Assembly (NCBI GenBank): GCA_963575745.1
Contig: CAUYUJ010014615.1
Location: 642,980 to 706,979 of the forward strand
Source of the DNA: Prorocentrum cordatum
Taxonomy: Eukaryota; Sar; Dinophyceae; Prorocentrales; Prorocentraceae
Length of the DNA: 64,000 nt
Reading direction: 5' to 3'
The notes beneath the pieces are model-generated. The model was not told the origin of the DNA. It did not search any database and saw only the letters and a list, made by a program, of their open reading frames with translations. A program made the position numbers and the translations under genes. Position 1 is the stretch's first letter; each line of letters begins with the position of its first letter. Below are positions 49,875-62,164 of the stretch, one piece after another.

Positions 49875-49950
49875 CGCTGTGCACCCCTCCCCGGCGCGCT
49901 CCGCGCGCCAGGGACGCCGCCAGAGGCGCCGCTGGGGGGCACCCCAGCGC
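49875..49950. repeat. Possible introner family 2 fragment
   Basis: Contains the GGCGCGCTCCGCGCGCCAGG palindrome and the GCGCCGCTGGGG centre seen in family 2, without clear terminal arms. Confidence 0.35.
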
Positions 49951-50324
49951 AAGCCCGAAGACTGCGGCCCGGGCCTCCGAGCCTCTGCGCCGCCCGCTCC
50001 CCGGATTGCACCCGGGGGATGCACAGACCCCATGTGGCAAGGCGTGGTTTCGTGCAAACGACCTCGGGCCCAGACCCGGCGGGCGCAAGTCTGGAGGATG
50101 GCGGCCGCGGCGCCCTCTCGAGAACCGGAGACGGACCATGCACAGATCGACGTGTCAGGGTGGAGGTTCTGTCCACACCCGATCCCCGAATACAGGCGCC
50201 CACGAGGCCCAGGGGCAGCGGTGTCGGTGCCTCTTCCCCATCAAGGCGCGCCTCCCGCCCCCGAGGCGAGCCGAGAAGCCGCCCTCCCCGCGCGCCCGCG
50301 AAGAGGGCCGGACACGCCCAGGTA

Positions 50325-53300
50325 TCGTCGTCGTGGACGTCCTCGTGGGCGTCGTCGTCGTCGTCGTGGTCGTGCTGGTCGTCGTCGAGGTGGTCGTCGT
50401 CGTCGTCAAGGTCGTCGTCGTGGTCGTCGTCGTCGTCTTCGTCGTGGGCGTCGTCGCCGTGGGCGTCGTTGTGGGGGTCGTCGTGGTCGTGGTGGGCGTT
50501 GTCGTCGGCGTCGGCGTCGTCGTGGGCGTCGAAGTCGTCGGAGTCGTCGTCGTGGTCGTCGTTGTCGTTAACGTCGTCGTCGGCGGCCTCGTCGTCGTGG
50601 GCGTCGTCGCCGTCGTGGTCGCCGCGGTCGTCGTGTTCGTCGTGGTCGTCGTGGTGGTCGTCGTCGTCGTGGGCGTCGTCGTCGTGAGCGTCGTCGTCAT
50701 CGTGGGCGTCGTCGTCGTCATGGGCGTAGTCGTCGTGATCGTGGTGGCCGTCGTTGTCGTCGCGGTCGTCGTCGTGATCAACGTCGTCGTGTTCGGCGCG
50801 GGCGTCGTCGGGCTCGGCGTGGTCGTGGTTGGCGCCGTCGTCGTGGGCGTCGTCATCGTTGTCGACGTGGTCGTCGTCGTGAGCGTGGTCGTGTTCGTCG
50901 TCGTCGACGTGGTCGCCCTCGCCGTCGTGGGCGTCGTGGTCGTCGCGGGCGTCGTCGTGTTCGTGGGCGTCGTCATCGTCGTCGTCATCGCCGTCGTCGT
51001 GACGTCGTCGTCGTCGTGGTCGCTGTCGTGCTGGTCGTCGTCGTCATGAGCGTCGTCGTCGTGGGCATCGTCGTCGTCGTGAGCGTCATCGTCGTCGACG
51101 TGGGCGCCGTCGTCGTCGCGGCCGTCGTCGTCGTGATCGTGGTGGCCGTCGAAATCGTGCTCGGCGTCGTCGTGGTCGTGGTCGTCGTGTTCCTCGTGGG
51201 CGTCGTCGGTGGGCGTCGTTGTGGGCGTCGCCGTGGTCGTGGTAGGCGTCGTCGTCGTGGGCGTCGTCGTCGTCGTGGGCATCGTCGTCGTCGTAGTCGT
51301 CGTCTTGGTCGTCGTTGTCGTCGTGGGCGCCATGGTCGTCGTCGTCGTCGACGTGGTCGTCGTCGACGTCGTGGTCGTCTTCGTCGTGGGCGTCGTAATC
51401 GTCGTGGCAGTCGTCCTCGTCGTCGCAGTGGTCGTCGTCGTCGTCATGGTCGTGGTCGTGGAGGTCGTCGTCGTCGTCGTGGGCGCTGTCGTCGTGGTCG
51501 CGGTCGTGCTGGTCGTCGTCGTCGTCGTGGGCGTAGTCGTCGACGTGGTCGTGGTCGTGGTGGACGTCGTCGCAGACGTGGGCGTCGTCGTGTTCGTCGT
51601 GGGCGTCGTCGTCGTGGGCATCGTCGTCGTGGGCGTTGTCGTCGCGGGCGTAGTCGTGGGCGTGGTCGTGGGCGCCGTCGCGGTCGTCGCGGGCGTCGTC
51701 GTCGTCGTCGTCGTCGTCGTCATAGGCGTCGTCGTCGTCGTCGTGGTCGGCGTCGTGGGCGTCGTCGTCGTCGTGGGCATCGTCGTCGTCGTCCTGGGCG
51801 TCGTCGTCGTCGTGGGCGCTGTCGTCGTGGGCGTCGTCATCATCACCGTGGTCGTGAAGTCGTCGTCGTCGTCGTGGGCGTCCTCGTCGTCGTGGGCGTC
51901 GCCGTCATCGTCGTAGTCGTCGTCGTGGGCGTCGTCCTCGTCGTTGTCGTCGTGGCCGCCGTCGTTGTACACGTCGTGGTCGTCGTCGTCGTGGGCGTCG
52001 TCGCCGTCGTGGGCGTCGTCGTCGTCGTGGGTGTCGCCAACGTCGAAAGGCAACGTCGTCGTCGTGGGCGTCGTCGTCGTGGTCGTGGTGATCGGCGTCG
52101 TCGTGGTCGTCGTCGTCGTGTTCGTCGTGGACCTCGTTGTCATGGGGGTCGTTGTGGGCGTCGTCGTGATCGTCGTGGGCGTCGTCGTCGTCGTGGGCGC
52201 ATTCGTCGTCGTAGTCGTCGTCGTGGGCGTCGTGGGCGTCGTCGTGAGCGCTTTCGTCCTCGTCGTGGGCGTCGTCGTCGTCGGGGGCGTCGTCGTCGTG
52301 GGCGTCGCCAGTAACGTGGTCGCAGCCGTCGTCGTCGTCGTGGGCGTCATCGTGGTCGCGGTCATGGTGGTCGTCGTCGTCGTCGTGGGCGTCGTCGTCG
52401 TGAGCGTCGTCGTCGTCGTCATCGTGGTCCCCGTCGTCGTCGTGGGCGTCCGCGTCGTCGTGGATGTCGTCGTCGCCGCCGTGGTCGAGGACGTCGTCGT
52501 CGTCGTCGTGGTCGTCGTCGCCGACGTAAGCGTCGTTGTCGAAGGCGTCATCGTCATCATGGTCGCGGTCGTGGGCGTCGTCGTCGTCATGATCGTCGTC
52601 GTCGTGGGCGTCGTCGTCGTGGTTGGGCGTCGTCAGGGCGTCGTGGGCGTCGTCGTGGGCGCTGTCGTCGTGGTCGTGGGCGTCGTCGTCGTCGTCGTGG
52701 GCGTCGTCGTCGTCGAGTCGACGTGGTCGTCGTGGTCGCGGTCGTGGGCGTCGTCGTCGTGGGTGTCGTCGACGTGGGCGTCGTTGTGGGCGCTGCCGTG
52801 GTCTTTCTGGGCGTCGTCGTCGGCGTCGTCGTCGTGGTCGTTGTCGTCGTCGTCGTCGCTGTCGTAGTCGTCGTCGTCGTCGTCGTGGGCGTCGTCGTCG
52901 TCGTACGCCTCGTCGTCGTGGTCGTCGTCGTCGTGGTCGCGGCAGGGGTCATCGTCGTCGTGATCGTCGTCGTCGTGGACGGCGTCGTCGTCGTGGGCGT
53001 CGTCGTCGTGGTCGTGGTGGGCGTCGTCGTCGTGGGCGTCGTCGTGATCGTCGTGGGCGTCGTGGGCGTCGTCGTGGGCGTCGCCGTCGTCGTCGTGGGC
53101 ATCGTCGTCGTCGTCGGCGTCATCGTCGTCGTGGGCGTCGTCGTCGTCGTGGGCGTCATCGTCGTGGTCGCGGTCGCGGTGGTCATCGTCACGCTCGTGG
53201 TGCGCGTCGTCGTGGTGGTGGTGGTCGTGTTCGTCGTGGGCGTCGTTGTCGTCGTGGGCGTCGTCGTCGTCGTGGGCGCTGTCGTCGTCGCCGTGGGCGT

Positions 53301-55495
53301 CGTTGTGGACGACGTCGTGGGCGGCGTGGCGTCGTCGCCGTCGTGTCCGTGGTCGTGGTCGTGGTCGTCACCGTGGGCGGCTTCGTCGTCGTGGGCGTCG
53401 TCGTCATCGTAACCATGGGCGTCGTCATCGAGGCAATCGTCGTCGCCGTCGTGGTTGTCTTCGCGTTCGTCGTGGGCGTCGTCGTCGTCGGCGTCGTGGT
53501 CGCGGTCGTGGGCGTCGTCGTCGTAGGCGTCGTTGTGGGCGTCGTTGTGGGCAGCGTGGGCGTCGTCGTCGGTGTGGTCGTCGTCGTCGTCGTGGTCGTC
53601 GCCGTCGTCGTCATGGACGTCGGCGTCGTCGTGGGCGTCGTCGTCGTTATGGTCGTCATCGTCATGGTCGTCGTCGCGGTCGCCGTCGTCGTGTTCGTCG
53701 TAGACGTCGTCGTCTTGAGCATCATTGTGGGCGTCGTCGTGGTCATGGTGGATGGGCGACGTCGCCGCGGTCGTCAACGTGGTCGCGGTCGTGGGCGTCG
53801 TCGTCGTGGGGGTCGTTTTTGTGGCCGTCATTGTAGGAGTCGTCGTCGTCGTGGGCGCCGTTGTCGTCGTCGTCGTCCAAGTCGTCGTCGATTTCATGGG
53901 CGTCGTCGTAGTGGGCGTCGTCGTGGTCGTGGGCGTCGTCGTCGTAGTGGTCGCGGTAACGGTCGTCGTCGTCGTGGGTGTCGCCGTCGCCGTGGTCGCG
54001 GTCGGGCTGGTCGTCGTCGCGGGCGTCGTCGTCGTCGTGGTCGTGGTGGTGGGCGTCGTCGTCGTGGTGCGCGTCGTCGCCCTCGTGGGCGGCGTCGTCG
54101 TGGGCGTCGGCGTCATCGGCGTGGTCGCCGTGGTCGTGGGCGTCGTCGTGGTCGGCGTGGTCGTCGTCGCCGTGGTCGTGGCCGTGGTCGTCGTCGTCGT
54201 GGGCGTCGTCGTCGTCGTCGTGGTGGGCGTCGTGGTCGTCGTGGGCGTCGTCGTCGTTGTCGTGGGCGTCGTCGTCGTCGCGGGCGTCGACGTGGCCGCC
54301 GTGGGACACGTCGTCGTCGTCGCCGCCGTGGTCGTCGCATTCGTCGTGGACGTCGTAATCGCCGTAGGCGTCGTCGTCCTGGTGAGCGTCGTCGTCGCCG
54401 TGGTCGTCGTCGTCTTGGTCGTCGTCGTCGTCGTGGGCTTCGTCGTCGTCGTCATGGGCATCGTCGTCGTCGTGGGCGTTGTCGACGTCGTAGGCATCGT
54501 CGTCGTGGTCGTGGTGGTGGTCGTCGTCGTGGCCATCGTCGTGGTCGCCGTCGTCGTGGTCGCGGTCGTGGGTATCGTCGTCGTGGACGTCGGTTTGGTC
54601 GTCGCCGTGCCCACCGTGGGCGTCATCGTCGTGGGCGTCTTCGTCGTGGTGGGCGTCGTCGTTCAAGTCGTCTCGCCATTGTCGTGCACGTCGTCGTCGT
54701 CGTCGTGGTCTCCCTCGTCGTCGGAGCGTGGTCGTTACAGTCGTCCTGGGCGTCGTCGTCGTGGGCGTCGTCGTCGTGGGCGTCGGCGTCGTGGTCGCGG
54801 CCGTGATTGTCGTTATCGTGGGCGTCATCGTCGTCGTAGTCGCGGTCGTGGTGGTCGTCGTGGTGGTCGTCGTGGGTGTCGGCGGCGTCGCTTCGTGGTC
54901 GTGGTGGTGGGCGTCGTCGTGGTGGTCGTCCTTGCCGTCGTAGGCGTCGTCGTCGTGGGTCATCGTCGTGGTCGCGGTCGTGGGCGTCGCCGTCGTGAGC
55001 GTCGTTGTGGGCGGCGTCGTCGTCGTCGTCATGGGCGTCGTCGTCGTAGTCGTCGTGGGCGTCGTCGTCGTCGTGGTCGTCGTCGTCGTCGGCGTCGTCG
55101 TCGTCGTGGTGGTCGCCGTCGCCGTGGGCGCCGTTGTCGTCGTGGACGACGTCGTCGTGGTCCTGGTGCTCGCCGTCGTCGTGGTCGTCGTCGTGATCGT
55201 GTTCGTCGTGTTCGTCGGGGTCGTCATCGGTCATCGCAGTCGTGGGCGCCGTCGTTGTGGGCGTCGTCGTCGTCGTCATGTAAGTCGTCGTCGTGGGCGT
55301 CGTCGTCGTCGCAGGCATCGTCGTCGTGGTGGGCGTCGTCGCCGTGGTCGTCGTGGGCGTCGTCGCCGAGGTGGTCGTCGTCGTCGTCGTCGACGTCGTG
55401 GTCGACGTCGGCGTCGTGGGCATCGTCGTGGGCGTCATCGTCGTCGTGAGCGTTGTCGCCGTCGTGGTCGCAGCAGTGGCCGTCGTTGTCGTGGG

Positions 55496-55529
<34 letters not shown>

Positions 55530-58500
55530 GACGTGGTGGTGGTCGTCGTCGTCGTGGACGTCGTCGTCGTCGTGGTCGTGGTCGTGCGCGTCGTCGTCGT
55601 GGTGGTCGTCGTCGTCGTCGTCGTGAGCGGCGCCGCCGTCGTGGACGTTCATCGTCGTCGTCGTGGTCGCGGTCGTGGTGGTCGTCGTCGTCGCTGTGGG
55701 CGTCGTCGTCGTCGTGGTGGGCGTCGTGGTCGTCGTGGTAGTCGTCGTCGTCGCCGTGGTCGCCGTCGTTACCGTGGGCGTCGCCGTAGTCGTCGTCGTG
55801 GGCGTCGTCGGCGTTGTGGGCGTCGTCGTCGTCGGCGTCGTCGTGGGTGTTGTCGTCGTCGTCGTGGTGGTCGTCGTGGTCTTGGTCGTCGTCGTGGTCG
55901 TCATCGACGTGTGCGTCGTCGTCATCGGCGTCGAGGGCGTCGAGGTCGTGGGCGTCGACCTGGTCGTGGTGGGCAGGGCAGTCGTGGGCGTCGCCGTCGG
56001 CGTCATAAGCGTCGTGGTCGTAGTCGTCGTCCTGGTCCTGGTGGGCGTCGTCATGTTGGTCGCCGTTGGGTTCGACGTCGTGGTCGTAGTTCTCGTCGTA
56101 GTCGTCGTCGTCGTAGGCGTCGCCGTGGTCGTGGTGGCCGCCGTCGTCGTGGGTGTCGTCGTCGTCGTGGTCGCGGCCGTGGTCGTCGTCGTCGTGGGTG
56201 TCATCGTCGTCGTGGTCGTGGTCGTGATGGTCCTCGTCGTCGTCGTCGTGGGCGTCGTCGTCGTCTTCGTCGTCGTGGTGGTCGGCGTCGGCGTCGTGGG
56301 CGTCGTCGTCGTCGTAGTGGTCGTCATTGTTGTGGTCGCGGTCGTTGGCGTCGTCGCCGTAGGCGTCCTTCATGCCGTCGTCATGGTCGCGGCTGTGTTC
56401 GTCGTCGTTGTCGTCGTCGGCGTGGCCGTCGTCGTCGTCTTCGTGGTGGGAGTCGGTGTCGTCGTGGACGTCGTCGTCGTGAGCATCGTCGTCGTCGTCG
56501 TGGTGCTCGTCGTCGTCGTGGCTGGCGTAGTCGTGGTCGTCGTCGTCATGTTCGTCGTGGGCGTCGTCGTCTTGGGCGTCGTTGTGGGCGTTGTCGTGGT
56601 CGTGTTGGGCGTCGTCGTGGGAGTGGGCGTCGTCGTCGCCGTCGCGGTAGTCATCGTCATGGCCGTGGTTGTCGTCGTCGTCGTGGTCGTCATAGTCGTC
56701 GACGTCGTGGTCGTCGTCGTCCTCGTCATAGTCGTCGCCGTCGTCGTCCTCGCCGTAGGCGTCGTCGTCGTCGTGGGCGTCGTCGTCGTGGTCGCAGCGG
56801 CGGTCGTGGTCGTCGTCGAGACACCGTAGTATTCGTGGTCATGGTCGTGGAGGTTGTCATCGTCGTGCTGGGCGTCGACGCTTCCTGGTCGCGGCCGTGG
56901 TCTTCGTCATAATCGTGGGCGGCGTAGTCGTCGTGGACGTGGTCGTGGTCGCCGTCGTCGTCGTCGTCGTCGTGGTGGTCGTCATTCGTCGCCGGTGTCG
57001 TTGTCGTGGTCGTAGGCGTCGTCGCCGTCGTGGAAATCGTCGTCGCCGTCGTGGGCGTCGTCGTCGGCGCGGGCGTCGACGTCGCCGTCGTCGTCATAGT
57101 GGTCGTCGTCGTGGGCATCGTTGTGGGCGTTGTCGTGGCGTCGTTATCGTGGTGGGCATCGTCGTCATCGTCGTGGTGCTCGTCGTCGTCGTGGGGGTCG
57201 TCCTCGTTGTGGAAGTCGTCGTCGCCGTCGTGGGCGCCGTCGTCATCGCGATCGTCGCGGTCGTCGCCGTCGTCGTGGTCGCGGTCGTGGGCGTCGTCGT
57301 CGTGGGCGCCGTTGCGGGCGTCGTCGTGGTCGTGGAAGGCGTCGTCGTCGTCGTGGTCGTCGTCGTCGTCGTCGTGGTCGTCATCATGGTGGTCGTCGTC
57401 GTCGTGATGGTCGCCGTCGTCGCGGGCGTCGTCGTCGTCGTGGGCGTCGTCGTCGCCGTGGGCGTCATCGTCGTGGTCCTGGTGGGCGTCGGCGTCGTGG
57501 TCGTCGTCGTGGTCGTCGTCGTGGTCGTCACGGGCGTCGTCGTCTTGGGCGTCGTTTTCGGCGTCGTCGTGGTCGTGGTGGCCGTCGTCGTTGTGGGCTT
57601 TGTCGTCGTCGCGGGCGTAGTCGTTGTCGTCGTCGTCGTGGTCTTGCTCCGCGGCGTCGTGGTCGCCGTCGTGGCCGTCGTGGGCGTCGCCGTCGTCGTG
57701 GGCGTCGTCACCGTCGTCGTGGTCGCGGCCGTGATCGCCGTCGTCGTGGACGTCGTCGTCGTCGTCGTGGTCGCGGTCGTGGTGGTCGACGTCGTCGTCG
57801 TGGTCGTCGTCGTCGTGGTCGTGGTCGTTCAACGTCGCCGTCGTGGGCGTCGTCGTCGTGGTCGTGGGCGTCGTGGGCGTCGTCGTGGTGGGCGTCGGTG
57901 TGGGCGTCGTCGTAGTCGTGGTGGATGTCATTGACGTTGTGGACGTAGTCGTCGTCGTCGTGAGCGTCGTCGGCGTCGTGGGCATCGTTGTTGTCGTGGG
58001 CGTCGTCGGCGTCGGCGGCGTCGTCTTCATCGTGGTCGCGGCCGTGGTCGTTGTCGCGGTCGTGGTGGACGTCGTCGTCGTGGTCGTTTGTGTGGTCGTC
58101 GTCGTCGCGTTCGCCGTGGGCGTCGTTGTCGTGGGCGTCGTTGTGGGTGTCGTCGGCGCCGTGGTGGACGTCGTCGTCGTGGTCGCAGCGGAGGCCGTCG
58201 TCGTCGCGGGCGTCGTAGTATTCGTGGTCGCGGTCGAGGAGGTCGTCGTCGTCGTAGTGGGCGTCGTCGCTTCGTGGTCGCGGCCGTGGTCGTCGTCATA
58301 ATCGGGGGCGTCGTAGTCGTCGTGATCGTGGTCGTGGTGGTCGTCGGGGTCGCGGGCATCGTCGTCGTCAGCGTCGTGGTCGTCGTGGTCGTCGTCGTGG
58401 GCGTCGTCGTCATCATGGGCGTCATCGTCGTCGTCGTCGTGGACGTCGTCGTCGTGGTGGGCGTCGTCATCGTCGTGCTCGTGGTCGTGGGCGTCGTCGT

Positions 58501-59416
58501 TATGGGCGTCGTTGTCGTCGTCGTCGTGGGCGTCGTCGTCGTTATCGAGGTGATGGTCGTCGTCGTCGTCGTTGTCTTGGGCGTCGTCGTCGTGGGCGTG
58601 GTCGTCGTGGTCGCGGCCGTCGTCATCGTCGCCGCGGTCGTGGGCATCGTCGTCGTGGTCGCGGTCGTGGTGGTGGTGGTGGTGGTCGTCGTGGTCGTGG
58701 TCGTGAGCGTCGTCGTGGTCCTCGCTGTTGCCGTCGTGGGCGTCGCCGTCGTCATGGGCGTCGTCGTCGTCGTGGTCGCGGTCGTGGGCGTCGTCGTCGT
58801 GGGTGTCATTGTGGGCGCAGTCGTGGTCGTGGTGGGCGTCGTCGTCGTCGTGGGCGTCGTCGTCGTCGTGGGCATCGTCGTCGTCGTGAGCGTCGTCGTC
58901 GTCGTCGTCGTCGTGGTCGTCGTCGTGGGCGCCGTCGTCGTGGTCGTGGTGGTCGTGTTCGTCGTGGTCGTCGTTGTGGTCGTCGTCGTGTTCGTTGTGG
59001 GCGTCGTCGTCGTGGGCTTCGCTGTGGGCGTCGGCATTGTCGTCATGAAAGTCGTCGTCGTGGGCGTCGTCGTCGTGGTCGCGGCCATGGTCGTCGTCGT
59101 CGTCGTAGGCGTCGTCGTCGTGGTTGCGGTCGTGGTGGTCGTCGTCGTCGTCGTCGTCGTGGGCGTCGTCGTCGCGGTCGTCGGAGTGGGCGTCGTCGTG
59201 ATCGTCGTCGTCGTGGTAGTCGTCGTCGCCGTCCTCGTGGGCGTCGTCGTCGTCGTCGTGGTCGCGGTCGTGGGCATCGTCGTCGCGGGCGTCGTCGTGG
59301 GCGTTGTCGGGGTCGTGGTGGGCGTCGCCGTCGTCGTGGACGTACTCGTCGCCGTCGTGGGCATCGTCGTCGTCGACGTCGTGGTCGTGGTCGTCGTTCT
59401 CGTCGTCGTCGTCGTC
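50325..59416. repeat. 9.1-kb GTC/GTG/GGC triplet array
   Basis: Almost pure array of GTC triplets with interspersed GTG, GGC, GCC, GAC and CAT. A frequent motif is GTCGTCGTCGTGGGC (15 bp). Adenine is rare on the plus strand. Occasional single-base shifts change phase, so all three frames occur in turn. Plus-strand frames read VVVVG, SSSWA or RRRGR; minus frames read TTTPT, DDDAH or RRRPR, up to about 1,080 codons. These frames follow from the triplets lacking stop codons and are not annotated as genes. Confidence 0.95.
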
Positions 59417-59573
59417 CCTGCGCTGCGCGCGAGGAGGCGCCGCGCCGCCCCCCGCGGGGCCGCCAGCATGCGCGCGAGGATCTCGGCCGCGCACCGGCCC
59501 TCCGCCTCCAGCCGCCGCAGCAGGGGCCGCAGCTCCTGCAGACTCTCGCCTCGGGCTCTTCGCGCGGGGCGGC
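59417..59573 (-). CDS. Short helical segment at the array edge
   Basis: The minus frame reads RGESLQELRPLLRRLEAEGR, then CAAEILARMLAAPRGAARR, a plausible amphipathic helix pair, before passing into the array as poly-Thr. It could be the edge of an exon into which the array expanded, or chance. The other side enters a purine repeat. No family is recognised. Confidence 0.25.
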
Positions 59574-59589
59574 GGCGCGGGGGGGGAGG

Positions 59590-59885
59590 GCAGCAGGAGC
59601 AGGGCGAGGCTAGGAGAGGCAGGAGGAGGGAGGACGAGGGGGAGGGGGAGGAGGAGGAGGAGCAGGAGGAGGATGAGGAAGAGGAGGAGGACAAGGAGGA
59701 GGAAGAGGAGGAGGAGGAGGCAGAGGAGGAGGGAGGAAGGAGGAGGGGGGAGGGAGGAGGGGGGAGGGAGGAGGGAAGAGGGAGACGGGAGGAGGGAGGA
59801 GGGGGAGGCGGAGGAGGGAGGAGAGGAAGAGGAGGGAGGAGAGAGGAGGAAGGAGGGGGAGGCGGAGAAGGCGGAGGAGGAGGAG

Positions 59886-59927
<42 letters not shown>

Positions 59928-59985
59928 GCGGAGGCGGAGGCGGAGGCGGAGGCGGGGGGGGGCAGCAGGAGCAAGGAGATTTTGG
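59590..59985. repeat. GGA-rich microsatellite
   Basis: GGA/GAG triplets with GGGAGGAGGGAGG variants, a GACGAGGACGAGG block near 59895 and a GGCGGAGGCGGAGG block near 59925. Confidence 0.95.
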
Positions 59986-60173
59986 GTTGAAGATCGTGAT
60001 TTCGAACGTGGTCTCTTTTGTTTACGAGTTTGGGGGAATGCTGATTTATATTGCATTTGCCTGCTTCCCGCCCCGTTTGCTTTTCTCCGTTATGTTCTGC
60101 CTTCAGGGAAACGTTGCAAAATATATGTGTTGGTGTTCTTATGCCTGAGGTTAGGACCGTTAGGAGGCAACTC

Positions 60174-60336
60174 TTAAGTCGGGCGTGTCTTCCTGCAGGC
60201 GGATTTTGGACGAGAAAGATTACAGATACCCCAATGTAACCAACAAATGACCAAAAATACTAACAAAAAATCGTCCTCGGACTATTGTTTGACTATTTTG
60301 GAATATTCCTCCTGTAGAAGGACAGGCCCGACTTAA
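60174..60336. mobile_element. Introner family 1, copy (j)
   Basis: Left end TTAAGTCGGGCGTGTCTTCC, right end GGACAGGCCCGACTTAA. Flanked by a perfect 8-bp duplication GGCAACTC at 60166-60173 and 60337-60344. Confidence 0.95.
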
Positions 60337-60399
60337 GGCAACTCCCGAGAGGCCCTCGCACGAAGGATGAGAGGGCGTTTTTTAGCGGGGTTACCAAGG

Positions 60400-60592
60400 G
60401 CCATGGAACCAAATCAGGCCACGCTGGAGGAAGCCACATTCGGCCAGTTCTCGACACGGGAAATACCAGCGCCGCCTCAGAATGTAAGGCTGTTAACGTT
60501 GTCAAGCGGGGTTGAGGGGCCATGGAACCAGATCAGGCCCCGCTGGAGGAAGCCACACTTGGCCAGTGCTCGACCCGCGGAACACCAGGAGG
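60400..60592. repeat. 72-bp direct repeat, period 119
   Basis: GGCCATGGAACCARATCAGG, CACGCTGGAGGAAGCCACA and TCGACMCGSGRAAYACCAG occur at 60400 and 60519. Confidence 0.85.
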
Positions 60593-60823
60593 AGGAGGGG
60601 GAGGAGGGGGAGGAGGAGGAGGAGGAGGAGGAGGAGGAGGAGGAGGAGGAGGAGGAGGAGGAGGAGGAGGAGAGGAGGAAGGAGGAGGAGGAGGAGGAGG
60701 GAGGAGGAGGAGGAGGATGAGGAGGAGGAGGAGGAGGGAGGAGGAGGAGGAGGAGGAGGAGAGGAGGAGGAGGAGGAGGAGAGGAGGAGGAGGAGGAGGA
60801 GGAGGAGGAGGAGGAGGAGGAGC
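60593..60823. repeat. (GGA)n microsatellite
   Basis: GGA triplets with short GAGG interruptions and an AGGATGAGG near 60713. Confidence 0.95.
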
Positions 60824-61321
60824 CCCCCAGGAGGTGCATCCTGGGACAGGGCGACACCACCGCCACCAGCGCGAGGCGCCAGGGAGGGTCCTCCTGGGGA
60901 CGTGCTCCCGCCCTCTGCCTCGAGCCTTCCCGAGCTCCAGCTCGGGGAGGCACCGTGGGCCCCCCTCGCTGGAGCCGCCCCCGCTGGTGGCGGTGGCGGC
61001 GTCGCCCCCTCCTTGAGGAGCCAAACTCGATACACCGACACTTTTGTCCGGCCCCGCGCTGACACTCGCACAAGAAAACGGACCCTGGTGTGTAATTACG
61101 GGATCCTGGTGCACACAGTTTGCGCTGCTTCCCCGGGGAAGCGGGGAAGAAAGTATACACCACACCACCCCGACGTCGTCCCCGACCCTCAAGAGATCCT
61201 GGGATTGAAGAGCAGCCCGCCACTGGTAAGGCATACGATCCAGTTTCCGACGCATTCCTCCGAGGCGGGGGCAGTGATCACCGGATCATGGAACGGGATC
61301 GGATCGGAACGCGGGCTCAAT
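60824..61321. other. No gene recognised
   Basis: GC-rich with overlapping frames. CTTCCCCGGGGAAGCGGGGAAG near 61129 is locally palindromic. Confidence 0.45.
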
Positions 61322-61468
61322 CTCAGGCCGGGCATGTCCTCCTACAGGCGGATTTTGGATGAAAAATTGAGAGTACCCTGAATAATCAAAGATACGAAAA
61401 AAATCGTTCCCAGCCTATTTTGGGACTATTCTGGAATATTCCTCCTGTAGAGGGACAGGCCGGACTTA
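61322..61468. mobile_element. Introner family 1, copy (k)
   Basis: Left end CTCAGGCCGGGCATGTCC, right end GGACAGGCCGGACTTA. The flanks GGCTCAAT (61314-61321) and AGCCCAAT (61469-61476) look like a diverged 8-bp duplication. Confidence 0.8.
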
Positions 61469-61559
61469 AGCCCAATGGGGCCGCTTTGCCCCCATACATG
61501 GGGATGTAGGTCGTTCCCTTCGGGTTTCCACGGGTGTATCCCCCAATTGGGGCGGTAAT

Positions 61560-61700
61560 GTGGTGGGGTCGCGAAGGGGATGGGGATGGGGATGGGGATC
61601 GGTTCGGTTAAACGACACCGAGGAACAGGGGAGTCGAATCGGATCGGGCTGGCCAGAGTCGACACCGAATCGGATGGGTCGGGTTGAAGTGGACCCCGCG
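61560..61700. repeat. GGGGAT and GAATCGGAT short repeats
   Basis: Four GGGGAT hexamers at 61575-61598, then GAATCGGATCGGG words like those at 27300-27520. Confidence 0.7.
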
Positions 61701-61824
61701 GTGTCAGCGGGGGGGGGGCGGGGCGGAGCGGGCCCTCGCCCGAGGGTCTTGCGGCCGCAGCGGAGCGGCTGGGGGCGGGGGAGGTCGTGAAGAGAAAAAA
61801 ACTGGATTAACATCAAACTTTGGG

Positions 61825-62037
61825 TCAAGTCGGGCGTGTCCCCCGTACAGGGAGATTTTGGACGAAAACTAAAAATAGACAAAAAATACCCCCCACCAAA
61901 TAATGCTTTTATATATATATATATACATATATATACATATACATATACATATATATATTAATAACAAAAAATCGTCCCAAGACTATTCTTTTACTATTTT
62001 TGAATATTCCTCCTGTAGGGGGACAGGCCCGACTTAA
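61825..62037. mobile_element. Introner family 1, copy (l), with TA insertion
   Basis: Left end TCAAGTCGGGCGTGTCCC, right end GGGACAGGCCCGACTTAA. The interior holds an extra (TA)n/TATACA stretch at 61910-61960, which makes it the longest copy (213 bp). Confidence 0.9.
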
Positions 62038-62051
62038 ACATTGGGACCTCT

Positions 62052-62164
62052 GTGCGGATTTCTTGGACCAACGCTGGACTCCCGTGCCTGGTGCACGCTG
62101 GGCGCGGCGCCGGAGGCGCCGCCAGAAGGGTTCAGCGCAGTTATTCAAAGCCCGCGCGGAGCAC
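62052..62164. mobile_element. Introner family 2 copy
   Basis: Left arm GTGCGGATTTCTTGGACCAA and CGCTGGA; the inverted right arm reads GTGCTCCGCGCGGGCTTTGA and ACTGCGCTGAACC. The centre is CGGCGCCGGAGGCGCCG. It begins only 14 bp after introner copy (l). Confidence 0.7.

Noticed and set aside
50325-59416. Very long open frames (up to ~1,080 codons) on both strands
   Set aside because: They are by-products of triplets that contain no stop in any frame. They overlap in all phases and have no domain, start context or composition of a real protein.
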